From Neckera pumila (taxonomy: Eukaryota; Streptophyta; Bryopsida; Hypnales; Neckeraceae), in contig OZ018412.1 in assembly GCA_963969595.1 (NCBI GenBank), positions 3,660,501-3,724,500 on the forward strand: a stretch of 64,000 nt of DNA, written 5' to 3'. A model generated the notes under the pieces. That model did no database searches. It had not been told where the DNA came from and saw only the letters and a list, made by a program, of their open reading frames with translations. Shown here piece after piece: positions 35,133 through 46,526 of the stretch. The translations under genes were made by a program, and so were the position numbers. Each line of letters starts with the position of its first letter. The stretch's first letter is position 1.

Positions 35133-35460
35133 AATCACAGTAAGACACTTTTATTCATGGAAGATGGCACTCTAGTGCGCCGTAGCAAAGAATCAAGTGA
35201 TTGGAGGCAATTGCATGGCATAAGAAAAGCTGGCATGGCCTACAAACTCTCTTGACTTAAACTCCATTAAAAACTTGTGGAAGATTGTGAAAGACATTGT
35301 CCAAAACGAGGTGCTACCTTAAAACAAAGAAGAATTAGTCAACACCATTCAAAGGGCATGGAAAGAGGTGTCTCAAGAGATGATTGAAGTTCTTTTTGCT
35401 AGTATGCCTTATCGGATGAAGGCTGTAATCAAAGCTAATGGTGGTAGCACTAACCAGTAG
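35133..35460 (+). pseudogene. Tc1-type (DD34E) transposase C-terminal fragment
   Basis: Translation gives FMEDGTLVRRSKESSDW, then after a one-base frameshift near 35,238 WPTNSLDLNSIKNLWKIVK, then after an in-frame TAA at 35,318 NKEELVNTIQRAWKEVSQ, ASMPYRMKAVIKANGG and a stop. This follows the Tc1 pattern DGAPxH...WPxxSPDLNPIENLW...MPxRxxxVIxAxGG. The last catalytic Glu of IENLW is Lys here. Discounting the frameshift, the spacing from the preceding Asp is 34 residues, the Tc1 DD34E spacing. Only the C-terminal third is visible. Function is lost. Confidence 0.85.
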
Positions 35461-35681
35461 ATAGTTTGTCAAAAAATGCTAAATTTATATACGATTTTAC
35501 AAGTTTTATATGTAAATACTTAAGACACCAGCAAAATAGACTTCATTGTTTTTTTAAACACATCTTGTGGTTTGTGATTTGGATCATTTTGTAGCATGTG
35601 GTGGCAATTATAAATTGGAGGTATGTGCTCTGTTTCTGTAAATTGATTGCTATGAACATGAACTTGTTGGTGGGTACTATA

Positions 35682-36554
35682 CAATGGGGGGACAAAAGTA
35701 TCATCGCCCCCTTTTGTTCCCACACAAATGCCTCCATTTTCAAATACCATTGCTTATTATTTTAATGTAATTCCTAGATCATTGCATTTCTACTTCAATC
35801 GCAGTCATATACCAAATTTCAACTTTAAAAAAGCAAAACTCCATTTTTGGTGAATTTTTAAAGTCATTTTTCATGTTTTTACATAATATTTGATTGAATA
35901 CAATAATGATGAATTTTTTAAATCTAATTGCGGAAATATGTATGAAATATCCCTATACACATTTTTTCTTCAACAAGCATCTCCAAAAAAAATTCACAGC
36001 TCCCTCTATCAAAAATTCAATATTAGGGTGACAATGTCCGAATTTTGGAAAATATATATATATTTTTATTGTAATTAGATTTTAGCAAGGAAATTATACC
36101 ATCATGCTCAAATGTACAACATTAGATACAATGTGATGGTTAAATGCCAAAATCACAATACTATAAAAATATATATATATATTCTCCAAAATTAGGACAT
36201 TGTTGCCCCAATATTAAAAAATTTATAGAGGGAGCTGTAAATTTTTTTTGGAGATGCTTGTTGAAGGAAAGATGTGCGTATGGATATTGCCTACATATTT
36301 CTGCAATTAGATTATAAAAATTCATCATTATTTATATTCAATAAAATAATATGTAAAACCATAAAAATTGACTTTAAAATTCACTGAAGCTGGAGTTTTG
36401 CTTTTTTAAAGTCGAAATTTGGTATACATGATTGGGATTGAGGTAGGAATGCAATGATCTAGGAATTACATAAAAATAGTAAGCAATGGTATTTGAAAAT
36501 GGAGGCATTTGTGTGGGAACAAAAGGGGTGGACGATACTTTTGTCCTCCCATTG
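35682..36554. mobile_element. 873-bp foldback with Tc1-like termini and TA duplication
   Basis: Ends TA|CAATGGGGGGACAAAAGTAT and TA|CAATGGGAGGACAAAAGTAT (read inward); Tc1-family TIRs usually start CAGTG...CAAAAGTAT. Arms of nearly 400 bp pair through AATGCCTCCATTTTCAAATA and AAAGCAAAACTCC, with an AT-rich loop containing ATATATAT on both sides (about 36,050-36,180). It lies 220 bp after the transposase fragment, so both probably come from one family. Non-coding. Confidence 0.8.
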
Positions 36555-36712
36555 TACATTATAGGCAAGAATTATGAGTTACATGTAGCCAACGAATTCA
36601 TCCAACATGGAGGGAATGAATGTCGTTCATTCATCGATCATTCGTTCGAGTACGGGAACTCAAACGATCACACCCGCAGCAATTGGGAACAAGAGCCCTG
36701 ACGTGGGAACGT

Positions 36713-36726
36713 AACCCTAACCCTAA
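36713..36726 (+). promoter_or_regulatory. Telo-box in the eS10 promoter/5' UTR
   Basis: AACCCTAACCCTAA, 135 bp before the eS10 start codon. Telo-boxes (AAACCCTAA) are known elements close to the transcription start of plant ribosomal protein and translation genes. Here it is a double core. Confidence 0.7.
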
Positions 36727-36860
36727 TCGAAATCCAGCTCCTCTTGTTTCCGTCTCCACGATGTCGCCCTTCCTTTAGCGAGAGTGCGTCTTGCGTTGCT
36801 CGCTCGCTCGAATTTTTGCGAAGCCATCGCGCGGAGCAGTGACCGCAGCAGCCAGGCGCC

Positions 36861-38338
36861 ATGCTGATTCCCAAGAAGAACCGGGTGGAGGTCTACAAGT
36901 ACCTCTTCAAGGAGGGCGTGCTGTACGCGAAGAAGGATTTCAATGCCCCCAAGCACCCCGAGATCGAGGTGCCCAATCTGCAGGTCATCAAGCTCATGCA
37001 GAGCTTCAAGTCCAAGGAGTACGTGAAGGAGAGCTTCGCATGGAGGCACTACTACTGGTGAGTCCTCATTGACGAAGTTTGCATTTGCGAGGGTTTTGTG
37101 GTGGCGGCAATTTGGGAGTGGATGTATTATTTAGGGTATAAATTCATAACCTCAGAATGCAGTCGTTTGCATTCCCTGTTTCTGTTTCTGTACAAATATG
37201 GTTACGAACGTTTCTCCTTACATTTTCCCATCTGGGGCTGCTTGGTCTGGACTGATAGTCTTCCCGGAGCCCTCGGAGTTACTGTAGCTGTGGACATACT
37301 TTCTCATGGAATCTCAGTGGCAAGTGATGTGATTAGGCGGAACTGGTGATAGACATTGATGTAATAGATTACCACTCATGCTTTACGTTCCCTACTTCTG
37401 CATTTTATCCCCACCCATATCTGAGTTTCTTTTCAGGAAAATATCAACCAGAAGTGTCACCCTTATTGCTTACGTTTTAAATTCTCAGGATGCAAAGTGT
37501 GTCCCACCTCACGACTTGCAAGATATCGTTTGAGATGGTTCTCTAGTGTTAGGTCTGAGCCGGATTCGGTCTTTGATTGTATCACGATATTCCTTAGGGT
37601 TTAGGTTTTAAATTCTCAGGATGCAATTTGTCCTGTTCTTTTGTACTATGAGCAAGTCCGACTCTCACCTCACGACTTGCCAGAGTATGTTTGAGATAGT
37701 TCTCTAGTGTTAGTCTAGGTCTACCGGATTTCGTGCTTGACTGTATCACGATGAGAGCCGGCACGCATCTGCTCGCCCTTTTGGAGTCGAAGCATAGTGT
37801 TACCATGAAGTCCCAACGGTTTTCTAAACTCTCAAGTCAGTGAGATATTTGAAATGCGATGATGCTATAGCATTCTCCTCGATTGACGATTTCGTAATGT
37901 GCCGGAATGGAAGAGCAATTTATTGTTTATGCCCCTCTGATGGTTGGGAACCTTTTGCTGGAAGTTGTAGCTCACTGAGTCTCTTCTCCGTGCAGGTACC
38001 TTACCAACGATGGTATTGAGCACCTGAGGACCTACCTGAACCTGCCGTCCGAAATTGTTCCTGCCACTTTGAAGAAGTCCGCACGGCCACCGAGCCGGCC
38101 CATGGGAGGTGCTGGAGGTGACAGACCTCCCCGCGGACCCCCAAGAGAAGGAGAGAGGCCACGTTTTGGTGGTGACCGGGAAGGTTACCGCAGCAGTGGT
38201 GGCCGTGGAGGTGGCTTCGGAGGAGAGAAGGGTGGAGCTCCCGGAGAGTACCGTCCCGAGTTCCGTGGTGGACGAGGTGGTTTCGGTCGCGGCGGTGGCA
38301 GCTTCGGCGGCGGCGCCCCTGGTGCTATTACAGAGTAG
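36861..38338 (+). CDS. RPS10: 40S ribosomal protein eS10 (RPS10)
   Basis: Component of the small cytosolic ribosomal subunit, located near the mRNA entry/beak region. Exon 1 is 36,861-37,057 and exon 2 is 37,996-38,338, joined across a GTGAGT...TGCAG intron of 938 bp that splits a Trp codon. The product is 179 aa, normal for plant eS10. Residues 1-97 form the S10/plectin domain ([20 protein letters not shown], then [37 protein letters not shown]). Residues from about 105 are an Arg/Gly-rich tail ([16 protein letters not shown]). The start is the first ATG of the conserved MLIPK. Coding GC is much higher than the flanks, as expected for a highly expressed gene. A telo-box precedes it. The reading frame is intact, so it is probably functional. 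Confidence 0.97.
37465..37765. repeat. Imperfect direct duplication in the eS10 intron
   Basis: The block TTTTAAATTCTCAGGATGCA...CACGACTTGC...GTTTGAGAT(G/A)GTTCTCTAGTG...CGGATT...GTATCACGAT occurs at about 37,473-37,590 and again at about 37,607-37,752, with a roughly 30-bp indel. It could be an old tandem duplication or the two ends of a small element. Confidence 0.6.
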
Positions 38339-39183
38339 ATTCTTCTGCTGAGTACTTTCCTTTGTGCTTCTCTTTCTGTGGCTGAGATTAGCTTCAGCCT
38401 TTGATAATTTCTTAAATGTGAGCCACAGTGTACCACAATTTCATGATTTCACTGAGCTTTTCGTGTTAGTTTTCTTGTGCTTGTTGATTTTGGTGATTAT
38501 AATCTTTTGGGGACTGCAGTGAAGTTTTCTTGTGGAGATTTTGAGAGCTGGTGAATGAGTTTCCGCTCTTCCAATTCCTTGCGATGGTCAGTGTGTTCTA
38601 TGTATGTCAAGTTAGTTTGAAATTACCATATTCAGATTTCAGCCAATGCACGTTGTGGGAAGGTCTGGCTACATTTTCATATCAGATTGGCCTTGTCGTT
38701 GTTATTCTTGCGGGTGTGATGACTAAATCGAGAATTCCGAGTGTCAGTGTATCCGGAAAATGAGTGTAGGGGCTCCTCGTTCTTTTGCCTTCGCGACGCA
38801 AGTATGCATCGAGGTAGGTGAGAAAAAGTGCAACTGCGCAGTAGATGCTTAGCCAGAAGTTGGAATTGGAAGCTCGCCAATTACTTATCGTGGAGGCAAT
38901 CAGCTTTAGCTCTGTTTTCTCTTGTTGTAACTTGTACTACACCTGAATTGGCACATGTCTCCTCAGTTTCATAACTCTGTTGCCCCTCTTCACTGGGATC
39001 CCTGTTCAGGATGTTCTCATTTTTGGAATAGGCAGACCAATTTGTGCCCATTTGATTCGAATTCGCCGTGTTGCATCCCAGTTTAGTGAAAGTTGTAATC
39101 ACGTCCACATTACAACCACGGAGTGTGGAGTTGGGGTTGACTGAAGTGGTTGTAATTCGGTTGAAAAGTTACTATTTATGAAT
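38339..39183. other. eS10 3' flank, no further gene
   Basis: The first 100-200 bp are probably the eS10 3' UTR (T-rich, no clear AATAAA close to the stop). The rest has only short frames without recognisable domains. Confidence 0.45.
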
Positions 39184-40056
39184 TCAATAAACACAACCAT
39201 GTGATTTTGGGCAGGCTCTTATAGTCTTAATTTTTGTCGTGATTTCTGAAACTTATTCTTACGGTAGAAAAATATATTTGGGAATATAATTTTTGTTTCA
39301 ATTGTGCCTAGGAGCAAAAGTTATGCCGTTCTCTATACTATTTCCACTTCATTAGGTAGAAAAGCAAATCTGAAAGAACTTGAAATAAAAATTTTAAAAA
39401 TTTGTTTCTTATAGATCATATTTTTGTCTACATTGAAAACTTTGATTCATTCCATTTGGATTAGTGATGTGAAAGATATGAAGCATCTTACCTTTTCAGA
39501 CAATCGTAGCATCTTTTTGAGAAAATAATAGATCAATCTGTTTATGAACTCAATTTTCACTATTTAAAAAAAAAACATATCACATAGTTTTGTTTTGTTT
39601 TTAAACTATGTAGTATATTTTATTTATTTTTGAAACTATGTGATAAAAATATATCACATAGTTTTCTACTTAACAATTGTTTTAAGAATGAAGGGTTTTT
39701 TTCTATATTTTAATTTTTTTTCCTAGATTCTCAATTCAATCTCATGATAAAAAAATTTAAATCCAAACTTTGTAATGCAAAACAATTAAGTTAAGAAGGT
39801 TCAAAGTCAAATAATGTAGTCATGCAAGGTTCAAAAGAACTTATTTTCTTCTCTCTAAATACAAAACATCTTGCAATCTATGCAATCAAAGTTTCTGAAA
39901 CTTCTTCCATACATTCTTACACTAGTCTACTACAAGATCCTATATTAGATATGCAAAAGAAATTGATTTTTACAAATTTCTAGTGTAAAACACAATAGAA
40001 ATGATAATTTTGAGTGTTTTTTGACAAAGAAAAGGCCGTGGTTCCTTATGGAGTAA
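39184..40056 (-). mobile_element. TTAA-family element, copy 8 (degenerate)
   Basis: Same internal order as copy 1: GATTTTGGGCAGG near the left end, the AAAGCTTTGATTCATTCC-like block in the middle, AAAAGGCCGTGG at the right. The termini are worn: TCAA|TAAACACAACCATG and CCTTATGGA|GTAA. An older member. Confidence 0.6.
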
Positions 40057-40319
40057 GGTACACTCTTAATTATTACCATGTTACAAAACTACCTCTTATA
40101 ATTTTTTTGGCATATGAAACTTATTCTCCATTTAATTAGCATCTATAATCAACACTTTCAAAATTCACAATTTATTTAAATTCCAAAATTTGTGCTAAAA
40201 GAATCTAAAATCTCTTTTCAAATTGCCAACATGACCCAATAAACTTACAGCAATTAATACTAGAAAAGATGCTCAAATTCTTATTGGATTGCTTTTAGAT
40301 GTAGTACCTTAGACTCCTG

Positions 40320-41515
40320 TGCACAACGTTTTTTTCCTAGGGTGATTTATCTCTAAAAAACTATACAAATTTTTGAGGGAATATTTGTTGATAGACTGTT
40401 CTCCTATTTTCAATGGGTGAAATCATTCAATTGCTACAAAATCAAGAACGATATTGCTCTATTATGGATGGATTTACTCACACTTTAGGATGAATATGTG
40501 TCTTGTCATTCAAAATTTGTATTTTTCATCCATTTTGATGGATGAAAATAGCTTCATTGGCACCTCTTCAGTGGAGATCACTTTTTGCATTGTCAAAAAA
40601 TAATGGTTCTCTTCGGAACTACTTGTTTAACCCCTCTGTGCTCCAACGTCCAGTTTTTGGACAACAAACGATTGAAATTGACATTTCTTTCTCTTTATTG
40701 CTTGGATTGTCCATCCTAAATTGTGGATATACTTTATGAAGTTGTTGTCCTATCAAATGGTTGGATTGGATGTTACTAGGATACATATTTTTCTAAAATT
40801 ACAAATGTGGAAGTATATCAAGTGGTTGACTAAGCCAAAATTGCTTTGACTCTAGTTCAAAACTGGATTTGCAAAAATGAGGTCATAGATTTAAAGAACC
40901 CAAAAATTTCAAAAAATCACCATATGAAGAAAAACTCCTTTCAAATCCATTCCAACAAATTTTTATTCAAATAATAATAATATTTTGCTTGCAATCAAAT
41001 TTTGAAGGAATTTTGAAACTTTTCTTTCAAAATTTATTAAAAAAAATATTGGTGATAGCATTGGTGAATCTTACCGTACATGACTGGAATCTAAAATTCA
41101 ACATCTACAACTTTTATTTGTATACCACTTCCAAAATATTCTTCCAAATAATACTTTACAATGATTTTCCTCAAATCTTCCATTCTGGAGAATACTCTAT
41201 ACATTAAGGGGTTAGAGTAGGGTTGTTTTTTTGAACAAATTTTCACTAAAAAACAATGCAAATTTTTTTGTAGTGAATATCTAGTGAGATATATATTCTT
41301 CCTTTTTCAATGAATGAAATTGCAAAAAGCTAACAAACCTTGGAATGGTAATATTCTATATTGGATGAATATACATTTATTGGATGAATAAATAAACTTT
41401 TGTTCATATATTGCAAGTTACATCTGTTTCCATGGATGTAAATAGCTTCATCATTCCAGTGAAAATTGCTTTCTGCACTGCCTCAAATAAATGAAAACAA
41501 AACTGCTTGTTCAAA
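40320..41515. repeat. Direct duplication flanking a possible TTAA element
   Basis: About 300 bp at 40,320-40,625 (TTTTCAATGGGTGAAAT, ATGGATGAAAATAGCTTCAT, CACTTTTTGCATTG) is paralleled at about 41,225-41,515 (TTTTTCAATGAATGAAAT, ATGGATGTAAATAGCTTCAT, GCTTTCTGCACTG). The element at 40,627-41,215 lies between them. Confidence 0.5.
40627..41215. mobile_element. Possible TTAA-family element, copy 9
   Basis: Left end TTAA|CCCCTCTGTGCTCCAACG with GTTTTTGGACAACA just inside, resembling copy 4 (GTTTTTTGGCAACA). The right end is ATTAAGGGG|TTAG. The TIR is short and imperfect, so this is tentative. Confidence 0.35.
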
Positions 41516-42404
41516 GTCAAATATTTCTGTCCGTGTGTGTACCATACTCACATCACTACGTCTCATGTCCACTTGTTCAAAGTATTATTAGGCAGTACAC
41601 ACAAGTTGGGTGCAAGAGCTGCTTTTATTACGAAAACTCTTGGAAGGTGTCAGTCACAGATTCTATTATAAATTAGGCAAGTGGAAGACTTGTTGTGTTT
41701 TTTTTTTGTTTTTTTTTTACACAAATAAAAGAGAACCCTTTACTTGCAAGAAAAGAAATACAAACATCCAACCGCAAGCGGACTGGACAAGTCAGAGCAC
41801 ACAATTAGAGTTAGACGCTAAACTAGAAGTGAGGCGCCCACGAGGTGCAGCTTGTGGTCCCTAAGCTTGTTGTGTTTGATACAGTGAGGTAAACATGCCT
41901 ATTATCAAGTGGATGTGCCATCTAGTTGCCTTACCTTGGAGAAGCTACTTGTCAACTCCCGTGTTTTTCAAAGACTGAGAAGTTCAACAAGAGCCATGTG
42001 CAAGTAGAATCAAGACATTCCGACAAGGAATGAATTTTCTGTGATTTTTTAAAGTTTGTTGGGACAAAATTGGTAAAGCATGGACAAACCCATGCTAAAC
42101 CATATGCTGATGTGTCCCCTCCCCAAGTGCATTGTCATAATGCTATAGGGTTGCTACGATTGTGGTCATGGGGAGGGGGGGATGATTAACGCAAATGGGA
42201 GGGTTGAGTAGATGTTAGAATTGGATGACTGACGGCATTGGGCTATTCTACCTCAACCTACTCTACTCTTGTATAGACTATCTTAGTGCCAAAGGTAATG
42301 TTGAGAACTTTTGTTGTAATTTTTTTTTAAACAAAGGGAAGATATTCCAAAGTAAATTTGTTGTGAAGTTTAAAATATCATGAAAGTTCATAACATTCAC
42401 TTCA
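41516..42404. other. No gene seen
   Basis: Contains T-rich runs near 41,700-41,720. The 84-codon frame at 41,610-41,864 has low-complexity F/K-rich sequence and no motif. Confidence 0.4.
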
Positions 42405-43336
42405 TGAACCCCTAAAGTTCCAAGGCATTTTTTTGTCAAAAATGACTTAAAACTGCTAGTTCTGCTACGTTCATCTAAGAAAAGAGAAAAAATAATTTTT
42501 TTAGAATCTAACCATGGGATCTTGTACTTAACTTATCTTAGATCATATGGTACAACTTTCATAAAGTTTGACTGTATAGATTAGAAGATATTAGCATTCA
42601 AAGTTGAAAAATTTTGATTTTTGAACACTAACTTGCAATTTTAGATGACTTTGACCACCATTTGTAAAAAAAGTTGGAATTTAATTTAAAACTTTGAGTT
42701 TAATTTTTTTTTATGCTGAATAATTGAGTTGACAATCTAGGAAAAAAAATTCCAAAAAATACACTTGATTTTCATTATTTAAAAAATTGTTAAGTAGATG
42801 TAGGTCCATGATTGAAAGAAAAACTAAATCGTCAATAGCTCTAAGACGAGATTAAAACACTATAATCCCAATAGTGAGATTGTTTTAGCAAGCAAACTTA
42901 GCCTTGTTGAACAAATTTTTTTGGAAAATTGTGAATTTTGCATTAAAAAATGATTCCTACAAGTTATTTTTTTCAAGAAGATGCTCTAATTGCCCAAAAA
43001 ATAAGATTGTCCATAACTTTCACATAACAAATCCAAATGGAATGAATCAAAGCTTCCCATATAGATAAAAATACAATCTATGAGAAAATAGTTTTTAAAT
43101 TTTCTTAAAAAAAATTTGTGTGAAAAGATTTCTGATTGCCGCACCGAAAAAAGGACCTTTTGTGCCATAACTTTTGCTCCCTGGCACCGATTGAAATAAA
43201 ATTATATGAACATAAAGCTAATGTGTTTTTCTATCTTCACAAAAATTTCAGAAAATAATGATGAATATTGAAGCTGTAGTAGCCTACCCAAAATCCATTT
43301 TGTCCCCCGAGGGAACAATGGGATTTTAGGGATTAA
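42405..43336 (+). mobile_element. TTAA-family element, copy 5
   Basis: Left end TGAA|CCCCTAAAGTTCC (one base off TTAA), right end ATTTTAGGGA|TTAA, 932 bp. The internal blocks GTTCATCTAAGAAAAGAG, CATTTTGTCCCCCGAGG and CCAAAATCC match copy 3 in the same orientation. Confidence 0.75.
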
Positions 43337-45500
43337 GGCAAAGACCGGGTTCTTGTAACTAACATTATTCAACAATGAGTCAAGATTGTGTTTGGAAATT
43401 ATTAACTCTTTGATGATATTTCTTTATCAAACGGGAACCCCGATGAGGAATCAAAAATCTCTTAGACATGGAACATGGGTCTAGTTGCTTGTCTAAAGCT
43501 TGTATATTCAGGGTCTGTAAAATTGACTACAATAGTGACAGTGTTGTAACTTTACAACCTAAATGCAGTGTTTACTGAGCCATATTCACTATAGAAATGG
43601 GTTCAATACCTTGAAACAGTCTAAAATAATCTCAAAGCCACTTTTTGTCAAAGATTCACTCAAAACCAAGCTTAACATTTAAGGATTAACCTTGTAATGT
43701 TGGGAGACCCTAAAAGTGGTTCATTGTTAGTAGTCATTGTGAAAAAAAATCATTTTGATCTATTTTTCTATATGCAACTATTTACATGATTTTCCTTTCT
43801 TTGATATGAATTGTTGTAGCTTCTATACTATTTGTGTTTTAGCATGTTTCTTGATGGAGTCTAATTTGTTTGTCCCACAACCAAATTCAAATTTTCTTGT
43901 ATCTAGCTTAAGAGACTTTTGATGCACTTTCAATGATAATGTTTTAAAGTTCTAAATAAATTCCAAAGTTAAAAACACTTCTACTTAGTTGTTGGGCAAT
44001 TGTAAGCTTGGATGACCCAAAAAAGACTGTTACAATCTATATTTTTTGTTTTTACATTCATTTGAAGATTAAAAAAACATATGGAATGATTATAAGTAAA
44101 GGGACTCATTTCTATGTTGTAAATTTAATAAACGACAACATTTTATAGGTGAATTAAATAAATTTCTTCATTGTTTGCTTTACCACATTACAAAGAAATT
44201 ATAGAAAAAAAATCAACAAATTTAGAGGTCATATGCAAAAAAATGAAGTGGACTTTTATTATTGTAATTATGACAGCTTTGGCACACCCTAGCTTGCAAT
44301 TGCCCTGTTTTGCAAGGTGCTTTGAGGATTCTCTTTGTATTTGTAGAAGAAGAAAAAGAAAGAGCAACCACTTTAAATAGTTGGCGTTGTTGAAGAGTCA
44401 CTTTATTTAAGGTATGTCCAATATCACGCTCCAAAAAAGTCATTCCAAAATGACTTTTAGGCTATGTAATTTCATGAGAAGGGAGACTTTAACCTAATTG
44501 AAGGATGATTCTATACTAACTAAAGGGAGAATTGGAATTCTATTAGGGCACACAACAGAGTGTGGTTTAGCATGGATCTATCTACACATTATCAATTTGG
44601 TTCCAACATACTTTAAAAAAGCATAAAAAGTTCATTTTTTGTCGGAACATCTTGATTCTACTTGTGAAGGCTTCTCTCAAACTTTTGAAATCTTTGAAAA
44701 ATACATGAGTTGACAAATAGCTTCTCATTATAAGGTACGCCAGATAGTAAATTATGCTTGATAATAGGCATGTTTGCTTTAGTCAATTTTGACAAGTTTC
44801 TTTCAAGTTGTCATTATAAAGTAAGCACCCCAAATGTGCCATTGACCCTAAACCGCCATCTTTACTATGTATACATCTCCAAAATCAATTATCTCCATGT
44901 GTGGAGAAACTATTTTAGAACCAAAACTTGTTCCTTCATAGTTTTTGCATACGATATCCAAATGTCATGTTCTTTGGTGTGTTGGAACCTTTTTTCACTT
45001 GCCAATAGTTTAATAGTAACTACATAACATAGTGAAATTAGGTTGCCTTGTCAATTAGGTTGCCTTACCTAAGATAAATTACGTCATGGATCAATGCTTA
45101 TTCCACATGGAAGCGCATACCACTCTTTGAACCAAGCCTTGAACTGGTGCACAAATCTATCCCATATACATGCCTTGGAATTGAATGCATCATTGTACAA
45201 AAGTAGTGAATATTTCTATAGTGTGGACTGTCTAGAAATTAGTGTGGGGCAACCTAATTTCACGATTTTGTGTACTGTAGGCACAGTAGCAAAAAGTGGC
45301 GGTTTGGGGATACCATAAGGTTGTATGCTCTTAAAGCGACCAATTAAGCCTACCTAACTCATCATTGATAGTAGAACTTACTTCAAACAACATGTCAGTC
45401 CTTCCTAGATAGGGGTCGCAATTAGAACACGGTTGATTTTAGGTGTAGTTACCTTACTCAGTACTTACTTTACACAAACCTTTTCAAACTTGAAACCCAA
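43337..45500. other. No gene; one inverted-repeat pair
   Basis: Only short frames. GTGAAATTAGGTTGCC at 45,032-45,047 and its exact complement at 45,248-45,263 form a 16-bp inverted pair about 230 bp apart, possibly the ends of a small element. Near 45,325 ATGCTCTTAAAGCGACC resembles the terminus of the TIR element at 59,685. Confidence 0.4.
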
Positions 45501-45507
45501 CGCATGA

Positions 45508-45605
45508 ACCATCCATCCTGCGGTGGACATCATCCATCCTCCAGCAGACATCATCCAGGCGGCATCCTCCGGTGGACACCATCCATCCATCCTCCAGCAG
45601 ACAGA
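45508..45605. repeat. Short tandem repeat (CATCCATCCTCC-rich)
   Basis: Units of about 28-32 bp built from CATCATCCATCCTCCAGCAG and CATCCTCCGGTGGACA. It lies about 0.9 kb before the IST1-like start codon and opens antisense frames of no significance. Confidence 0.6.
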
Positions 45606-45654
45606 AGCCAGGTGTTGCCACCAGCCAAAGGGACAACTGCCCAACTGAAAGCTG

Positions 45655-45735
45655 AAGGGCCCAGCGGGGATTTGAACCAACGACCGTTAAAACCCTCGCA
45701 ACAGGCAAGTGCTCCGCTCCACCGATCCCCGTCCT
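45655..45735 (-). other. tRNA-like remnant (Pol III B-box match)
   Basis: On the minus strand GGTTCAAATCC fits the B-box consensus, preceded by TGCCTGTTGCGAGG resembling an anticodon arm with GTT. The T-stem does not pair well and no acceptor stem is seen, so this is at best a tRNA-derived remnant or SINE head. Confidence 0.25.
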
Positions 45736-46526
45736 ACCGAGCTTCCCGCCCTAGCACTCTTCGAGCTCCGAAGCAAAATTTTCTTCGCACCAAGCCACTG
45801 ATCTTATACAGCAATGGCAGTATTCACGCTGGGCATCGCTACTCTCCCCTTCGTCCCCCACTCCAAATTTTCCAAAACCCTAGATTGGTGAGCTTACAGT
45901 AGGTTGCAGACATCGATGATCGATCGGCTCCAATAGTCCGCGTTGACTCCGCGGGGCTCGTTTCACGCGTCTCAGTTGAGTCTGTGCGCGCCGTGTCTGA
46001 GGAGGTGCTTCCGTAAATTAAGCTAACTTATTCGTCAAATTCGTCGGCAGTACAGTAATTACTTTTCGCGATTGTTTTTTTTTCAATTTTTGAAAATTTC
46101 TGGACAAACAGGTTCCGCGGGGCGGTAGGGACGGAGCACCAGTGGAGTGGAAGTCTCGTTGGTCTCTGGGGTTTGGGGGATGTCGTGAAAGAGACGAGGA
46201 GGTTTCTGCTGTGGAGTGCTTTTTAGTGTTCGATTTTGGGGAGGAGGGTGTCTGTGAGTTTGGCGCTTCAGGGTTTTTTCTTGTTGTTAGATTGGATCTG
46301 TTTTGTTGGAGATTATTATTGTTGAGGTTTTCGTCGAGGTTTTGAGCATGTTTTTAGTTTGTTGGCGTTTATCTCGGATCTAGGGATTGGCAGTCTGCTG
46401 CCACTCTGTGTTATGCGTTTTTTGGTGATTCGGAGAAGCTCTGAAGTGGCGCCGAGGTTGTTGGAGGGTTTATTCGTGCGGGGTGAGTTTGAGGCGCACG
46501 TTTGGAGTGGGGTGGGCGACTGAGAA

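Noticed and set aside
36723..37072. Overlapping frames around eS10 exon 1
   Set aside because: Shadows of the GC-rich exon; the eS10 frame is unequivocal.
38109..38436. Frames overlapping eS10 exon 2 on both strands
   Set aside because: Produced by the Gly/Arg-rich coding sequence; no support.
46142..46345. 67-codon plus frame upstream of the IST1-like gene
   Set aside because: Most likely 5' UTR or promoter; low-complexity F/L/G-rich translation and no conserved motif.
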